Positions 59,849 to 64,000 of a stretch of DNA of 64,000 nt are shown piece by piece; the first letter of the stretch is position 1; each line of letters begins with the position of its first letter. Position numbers and translations under genes: made by a program. This DNA is from Hymenobacter telluris (GTDB lineage: Bacteria; Bacteroidota; Bacteroidia; Cytophagales; Hymenobacteraceae), in the NCBI RefSeq assembly GCF_017313265.1, contig NZ_JAFLQZ010000002.1:124001-188000 (forward strand), read 5' to 3'. The notes below the pieces were generated by a model. It ran no database searches. It was not told the DNA's origin and saw nothing but the letters and a program-made list of their open reading frames with translations.

Positions 59849-60106
59849 ATGTCAAAGTTTAGGCCGCTTCCACTCTCACCGGATACCTCCCTCGCCGACC
59901 CTCGGGTGCGCGAGAAGGTAGCTACCTGGATGAAAGATTTCCACCGGGAACAGGTGGCAGCAACAGGCAGCGCCGAAATGCTGCGGGTATATTGCCAGGC
60001 CCTAAACAACTGGATACTCAACCCAACCACCGATGCGCACCACATCGAAATGCTGGTTGATGAAATCTGCCACACGGCCCAGTTGGAAGACCCCGATAGT
60101 GAGTAG
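59849..60106 (+). CDS. Small helical protein, unknown function
   Basis: 85 residues from ATG 59849 (SKFRPLPLSPDTSLADPRVR). Mostly helical and charged, with EKVATWMKDFHREQVAATGS and a C-terminal LVDEICHTAQLEDPDSE. No family recognised. The frame is preceded by a markedly AT-rich ~60 bases that suits a promoter, which supports expression. Confidence 0.55.
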   Translation: MSKFRPLPLSPDTSLADPRVREKVATWMKDFHREQVAATGSAEMLRVYCQALNNWILNPTTDAHHIEMLVDEICHTAQLEDPDSE

Positions 60107-60544
60107 TATGGTATAAAGCGCAGTGTGATGCTTGAAACACACGTGCCACCAGTTGTAATGCAGATTGTATAAGGGAGACGAGTCCTGGCGTCCTGTGAAA
60201 CAGGGCGGAAGAGGTATTGCACAAAAGAAGGTGGCGCTACTTACGGCAGTAGTACCACCCACGGGCCAAGCGGCCGGCTGTGCGTCGGATTTGCATACGG
60301 AACAGTTAGTGAAACGCTCGAAAAGGCTCCTTAACCAACTCATTCTCGGTCTTAAAAACAATAAAAACTATATATAATAATGAAAGCGCAATGCCTACCG
60401 TTTAGGCAGCAACTGAAAAAGCGCCCTCCAATGAATGCAGGATTCCGGCAATAAGGCTATATTGGCTTTTCATCGTGTCGGCACTTTTACCGCCGAAGCG
60501 CAGTTAAGCTCTTACTTCTTTCGAACCAGCACCGAATTCCGTTT
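60107..60544. other. Intergenic region, no gene assigned
   Basis: About 440 bases. A 70-codon forward frame (60165-60377) and longer reverse frames exist but overlap each other and lack family features. A short hairpin (cctgtgaaacagg, ~60191) and an AT-rich stretch at 60350-60385 that may be the DUF2141 promoter were noted. Confidence 0.4.
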
Positions 60545-61000
60545 ATGAACACACTACAGCGCACTTTTCTGATGGCCGCTGGTAGCGCGCTACTAGCCGT
60601 CCCGGCCCTGGCCGCCGGCGACAATCCAACGGGCACTTCTTCGGTTACCGTGGTAGTATCGGCGCTGGTTTCCACGAGTTCAGTGGTGAAGCTGTATTTC
60701 TACAACGTGCGCGACAAGTTTTTGCAGCACGGCGGCTATGCGTTCATGCGGGCCATTCAGCCGGGCGGGCAGCAGCAGATTACGCTGCCCATCACGCTGC
60801 CTAACGGCGAGTGGGCCGTGGCTATTACGCAGGACACCAACAATAACGACAAGCTGGACAAGAATTTCGTGGGCATCCCGACCGAGCCGTACGCTTTTTC
60901 CAACAACGTGCGCCCCACGCTAGCCGCCCCCGATTTCAACGACTGCAAATTCGTGGTGAATGGCCCCGGCAAGGTGGTCAACATCGTGCTGAAAAAGTAA
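60545..61000 (+). CDS. DUF2141-family secreted protein
   Basis: 151 residues. Signal peptide FLMAAGSALLAVPALAAG, then an Ig-like sandwich with the DUF2141 core: strands SSVTVVVSALVSTSSVVKLY and AFMRAIQPGGQQQITLPITL, GEWAVAITQDTNNNDKLDKN (Asp/Asn-rich loop, likely Ca-binding), GIPTEPYAFSNNVRP and FNDCKFVVNGPG. Exported, soluble, function unknown. A terminator follows within 20 bases of the stop. Confidence 0.9.
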   Translation: MNTLQRTFLMAAGSALLAVPALAAGDNPTGTSSVTVVVSALVSTSSVVKLYFYNVRDKFLQHGGYAFMRAIQPGGQQQITLPITLPNGEWAVAITQDTNNNDKLDKNFVGIPTEPYAFSNNVRPTLAAPDFNDCKFVVNGPGKVVNIVLKK

Positions 61001-61019
61001 CGCTATCCGTTAGAACAGC

Positions 61020-61056
61020 AAGCCCGCCCCGCGCCACGTGGGGCGGGCTTTATTTT
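61020..61056 (+). terminator. Intrinsic terminator after the DUF2141 gene
   Basis: aagcccgcccc (61020-61030) pairs perfectly with ggggcgggctt (61040-61050), followed by tatttt. Confidence 0.85.
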
Positions 61057-61096
61057 GGGCGGGGTTTTCGGTTTCTTGCAGGCTGTCTGTTCTTCT

Positions 61097-63988
61097 ATGC
61101 GCAAGTTTCTGCTGACTGCCACGGCGGCTCTCTCGTTGGGGGCAGGCCAGGCCCAAACTCTCCCGGTTCTCGACCAAAACCCGCCTTCGTTGCGCTGGCA
61201 GCAGGTGCACACCCCGCACTTTCGGGTGCTGTACCCGGCGGGGTTCGAGGCCGCCGCTCAGCGCACCGCGCAGCAGCTAGAGCAAGTGCACGGGCCGGGC
61301 GCGGCTACGCTAGGCGTGCGGCCCCGCCCAATTGCGGTGGTGCTCCAGACCCGCACCAGTGTCAGCAACGGGTTTGTCACGTTTCTGCCCCGGCACGCCG
61401 AGTTTTTCGCCACGCCCGAGCAAGGCATGGGCCTTGGTACGGTGGATTGGCTCAACCAACTGGTGGTGCACGAGTACCGGCACGTTGGGCAGTTCGAGAA
61501 GGGGCGGTACGGTATTGGGCGGTTGCTGGGGCCGTTGCTGGGCGATGGGGCGCTGGGCGTGGCAGCCGTGGGCATACCGCAGTGGTTTTTCGAGGGCGAC
61601 GCCGTGGGTACCGAAACGGCCCTTACCCGCAGTGGCCGGGGCCGGATTCCGTCGTTTGGGGTGGGCATGCGCGCCAACCGGCTGGCGGGCTTGCGCTTCA
61701 ACTACCAGAAAGCCAACAACGGCTCCTTGCGCGACTATGTGCCCAACTGGTACGTGCTGGGCTACTACCTGACGTCCTACGCCAAAACCCACTACGGCCC
61801 CGACGTGTGGGACCGGGCCCTGACTGGCTACAACCGGTTTCCGTTCTACCCGTTTTCGTTTTCCGACCACCTGCGCCGCACCACTGGTTTGCGCGTGGAA
61901 CAGCTCTACGCCCGCACCATGGCCGACCTGGACTCGACGTGGCAGGTGCAGCAGCGGGAACTGCAACCCACCGCGGCGCGGGAGCTACTCGGGCAGTACC
62001 AGGGTCGGGTGTTCACCGAGTACCAATACCCCCAGTACCTTACCGATACCACCGTAGTAGCCCTCAAGTCCGGCCTCGGCGACATTGCGCAGTTTGTGGT
62101 GCTATCCACAGCCACTGGCCGGGAGCGGAAGCTGTACGTGCCCGGCCCGTTGAATTTGCCGGAAATGCTGGCCGTGGGTGGTGGCAAGCTGCTGTGGCCC
62201 GAGTACCGGTTTGACGCGCGCTGGCGGCAGCGGGTGTACAGCGAGCTAAAGGTGCTGGACCCGCGCACCGGCGAAGTGGCGCGCCTGGGCCAGCGCCACC
62301 GCTACACGGCGGCCAGCTTGTCGCCGGATGGCAGCCGGGTGGTGGCCTTCGAAACCGATTCCAGCTACCACCACGCCCTGTCGGTGCTCGATGCCGGCAC
62401 CGGCGCCGTGCTCACCACCTTGCCCAACCCCCCAAATACCTTCTACGCGCAGCCCCGCTGGATGCCTGACGGGCAACAGCTAGTGGCGGTGGCGCTGAAG
62501 CCGGCCGGCAAAACCATCGAGCTGCTCAACCCCGCAACTGGGGCCGTGCGCGCCCTGCTGCCCGTTGCCAACGTCAACCTCTCCAACCCGCAGCCCTGGG
62601 GCGAGTACGTACTTTACAACTCGCCGCAGTCGGGTATCGACAACGTGTACGCCGTGCACACCGGCACCGGCCAGACCTACCAGGTCACGTCGCGGCCGTT
62701 GGGAGCATACCACGCAGCACCGTCGCCGGACGGGAGGCGGCTGGTGTTCCACGAGTACCGGGCTACCGGGGCGCGGGTAGTGGAAATGCCGCTCGAACCC
62801 ACTACTTGGCGGCCCGTGCCACCGGCTACCAGCGCCGTTTCGGGGCCGTATGCCGAGGCGCTGGCCGCGCAGGAGCCTGGTGCCGCCTGCACAGTGCCGG
62901 TGCTAGCCGCCGCTACTGCCCCCGATACCACGCGCCGCTACCCTACGCAGCCATATTCGGTGTTGCGCAACGCTTTCAATGTATTCAGTTGGGGGGTGGT
63001 GCAGAGCCCAGCCGGCAACAGCGTGAGTGTGGGTGTTAGGTCGCAGGATGTGCTGAGTACCACGCAAGCCATTGCCGGGGTCAGCTACGACCAGGCGGAG
63101 CGCACGGCGGCGGCGTTTGGCGGCTTCAGCTACCAGGGCCAGTATCCGGTGTTTGATGCCGACCTCACCTACGGCGGCCGCAACGCCGCCCGCTACATCG
63201 ACCGACTGCGGAACCAGGCCCTCGACAGCCTACGGCGCGACCAGTGGCGCTACGCCCGCCTCACGGCCGGTTTGCGGCTGCCGCTCACGCTCACCCGCTC
63301 GAAATATCTGGAAGCCCTGACGCTGAGCAGCTACTACCTGCACGAGCGGGTGTACGACTACGATTTGCCGGTGCGCTTCCGTTCCGAGCCCGGCCCCAAC
63401 CTGCCCGTACACGCCCTGCAAACCACGCTCAGCTACGTGCGGCAGCTGCGCCTGAGTGCCCGCGACGTGGCGCCGCGCTGGGGTGGCTCGTTGCTGCTTA
63501 CCTCGCGCCTCACCCCCTTCGGTACCAACCTGCAAGCCCGGCAGTGGGCGGGGCAGGGCAGCGCGTTTCTGCCGGGCATAGGCAAGCACCACGCCCTGCG
63601 GCTGCGGGCCGGCTACCAGTGGCAGCAGCAGCGCCAGTACCAGTTTGCGGCGGCCGTGTCGTTTCCGAGGGGCGAAGGCTACGTGAGCTTCGACAGGCTG
63701 CGGGCGGCTTCCGTGGATTACTACCTGCCGCTGGCCTATACCCACTGGAGCATTGGGCGCTGGCTGTACGTGCAGCGCCTGCGGGCCAACGGCTTCCTGG
63801 ATGTAGCGCAGGGCCGGAGCGTGGGCGTATCCGGCGCGCGCGACTACCGCAACGTGGGCCTCGATACGTCGGTGCTGTTCAATGTGCTGCGCCTGCGCAC
63901 CCCTCTGGAAGCCGGCGTGCGTGTGGTGCTCGATACCTACACCCAGCAGCTGGTAATCGAGCCGCTGGCGTTCAGTATCCGGCTGTAG
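61097..63988 (+). CDS. Secreted zincin-like / TolB-like propeller / barrel-like protein
   Basis: 963 residues from ATG 61097; signal peptide MRKFLLTATAALSLGAGQAQ. Residues ~30-300 look like a peptidase MA-type (gluzincin) domain: VHEYRHVGQF carries HExxH (125-129) and PQWFFEGDAV a downstream Glu166. Residues ~330-620 have TolB/WD40-like blades (LSPDGSRVVAFETDSSYHHA, QPRWMPDGQQLVAVALKP, AAPSPDGRRLVFHEYRATGA). From ~640, amphipathic strands (AFGGFSYQGQYPVFDADLTY, LTLSSYYLHERVYDYDLPVR) and a final PLAFSIRL suggest an outer-membrane barrel, though the last residue is Leu rather than Phe. Proposed: a surface or periplasmic metalloprotein anchored by its own barrel. The stop is 12 bases before the window end. 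Confidence 0.82.
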   Translation: MRKFLLTATAALSLGAGQAQTLPVLDQNPPSLRWQQVHTPHFRVLYPAGFEAAAQRTAQQLEQVHGPGAATLGVRPRPIAVVLQTRTSVSNGFVTFLPRHAEFFATPEQGMGLGTVDWLNQLVVHEYRHVGQFEKGRYGIGRLLGPLLGDGALGVAAVGIPQWFFEGDAVGTETALTRSGRGRIPSFGVGMRANRLAGLRFNYQKANNGSLRDYVPNWYVLGYYLTSYAKTHYGPDVWDRALTGYNRFPFYPFSFSDHLRRTTGLRVEQLYARTMADLDSTWQVQQRELQPTAARELLGQYQGRVFTEYQYPQYLTDTTVVALKSGLGDIAQFVVLSTATGRERKLYVPGPLNLPEMLAVGGGKLLWPEYRFDARWRQRVYSELKVLDPRTGEVARLGQRHRYTAASLSPDGSRVVAFETDSSYHHALSVLDAGTGAVLTTLPNPPNTFYAQPRWMPDGQQLVAVALKPAGKTIELLNPATGAVRALLPVANVNLSNPQPWGEYVLYNSPQSGIDNVYAVHTGTGQTYQVTSRPLGAYHAAPSPDGRRLVFHEYRATGARVVEMPLEPTTWRPVPPATSAVSGPYAEALAAQEPGAACTVPVLAAATAPDTTRRYPTQPYSVLRNAFNVFSWGVVQSPAGNSVSVGVRSQDVLSTTQAIAGVSYDQAERTAAAFGGFSYQGQYPVFDADLTYGGRNAARYIDRLRNQALDSLRRDQWRYARLTAGLRLPLTLTRSKYLEALTLSSYYLHERVYDYDLPVRFRSEPGPNLPVHALQTTLSYVRQLRLSARDVAPRWGGSLLLTSRLTPFGTNLQARQWAGQGSAFLPGIGKHHALRLRAGYQWQQQRQYQFAAAVSFPRGEGYVSFDRLRAASVDYYLPLAYTHWSIGRWLYVQRLRANGFLDVAQGRSVGVSGARDYRNVGLDTSVLFNVLRLRTPLEAGVRVVLDTYTQQLVIEPLAFSIRL

Positions 63989-64000
63989 CGCGTGCTGAAG

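Noticed and set aside
60165..60377. A 70-residue forward protein and 119-residue reverse protein
   Set aside because: They overlap on opposite strands, have no family features, and the reverse one runs antisense into the gene at 59849-60106.
1..64000. CRISPR arrays, prophage, IS transposases, integrons, rRNA operon
   Set aside because: No regularly spaced repeats, integrase, transposase, phage structural genes or rRNA-like stretches were found on either strand; inverted repeats here are paired elements, not arrays.

Overview
The window reads as chromosome of a GC-rich Bacteroidota, most likely a Hymenobacter-like member of the Cytophagales. Reasons: secreted proteins with C-terminal type IX secretion (T9SS/Por) sorting domains; Bacteroidota-typical families (DUF4468, DUF2141, DUF6268, DUF5706, DUF4240, DUF6252); -7 promoter boxes of the TAnnTTTG type; few Shine-Dalgarno sequences; several TTG/GTG starts; and palindromic intergenic repeats of kinds I associate with Hymenobacter. 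This is inferred from gene content; no rRNA gene is present to confirm it. No phage, plasmid, IS transposase, CRISPR array or integrase was seen.

Layout. 0.3-7.7 kb: two T9SS cargo proteins, a bifunctional aminolipid (OlsF-type) acyltransferase and a DUF4468 protein. 7.7-8.6 kb: a non-coding stretch with a candidate small RNA and a structured leader. 8.6-21.9 kb: a one-strand nucleotide-biosynthesis cluster, with a divergent dihydroorotate-dehydrogenase-like gene, pyrF, pyrE, purL, purQ, purC, two unrelated small genes, purD, purN, purF and purM. It ends at a strong terminator and supplies most of the UMP branch end and most IMP steps. 22.5-25 kb: an outer-membrane barrel plus ammonium transporter Amt, fitting nitrogen supply for that cluster.

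25-34.7 kb: a mixed housekeeping and signalling area, with a copper-chaperone-like HMA protein, DUF4240, nicotinate phosphoribosyltransferase, DUF1345, a STAS protein, a NarL-type response regulator, an AT-richer acyltransferase, tRNA-Arg(CCT), and an HD-phosphohydrolase fused to a Pycsar-effector-like (DUF5706) membrane domain. 34.9-43 kb: a very large envelope protein joining a metallophosphoesterase, a kinase-like middle region and an Omp85-type barrel; a DUF6268 barrel; and a polyphosphate kinase/SixA pair. 43-53 kb: an M43 metalloprotease with T9SS domain, HflX, a membrane c-type cytochrome, glycosyltransferase, RfbC, MurF and an FG-GAP T9SS protein. 53-64 kb: an omega-amidase/methionine-aminotransferase pair (methionine salvage), a frameshifted lipoprotein gene, a multi-PAS histidine kinase, a lipoprotein MsrA, small proteins, a DUF2141 protein and a secreted zincin/beta-propeller/barrel protein that ends just inside the window edge.

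The most striking non-gene structure is a set of long, nearly perfect inverted repeats of several unrelated sequence families. They sit in gene junctions, often with their arms running into the stop codons of the flanking genes. One about 100-bp palindromic element is translated in frame inside purL. The best candidates for new biology are the HD-DUF5706 protein, the phosphoesterase/kinase-like/Omp85 fusion, the purL insertion and the substituted active site of the DHODH-like protein.
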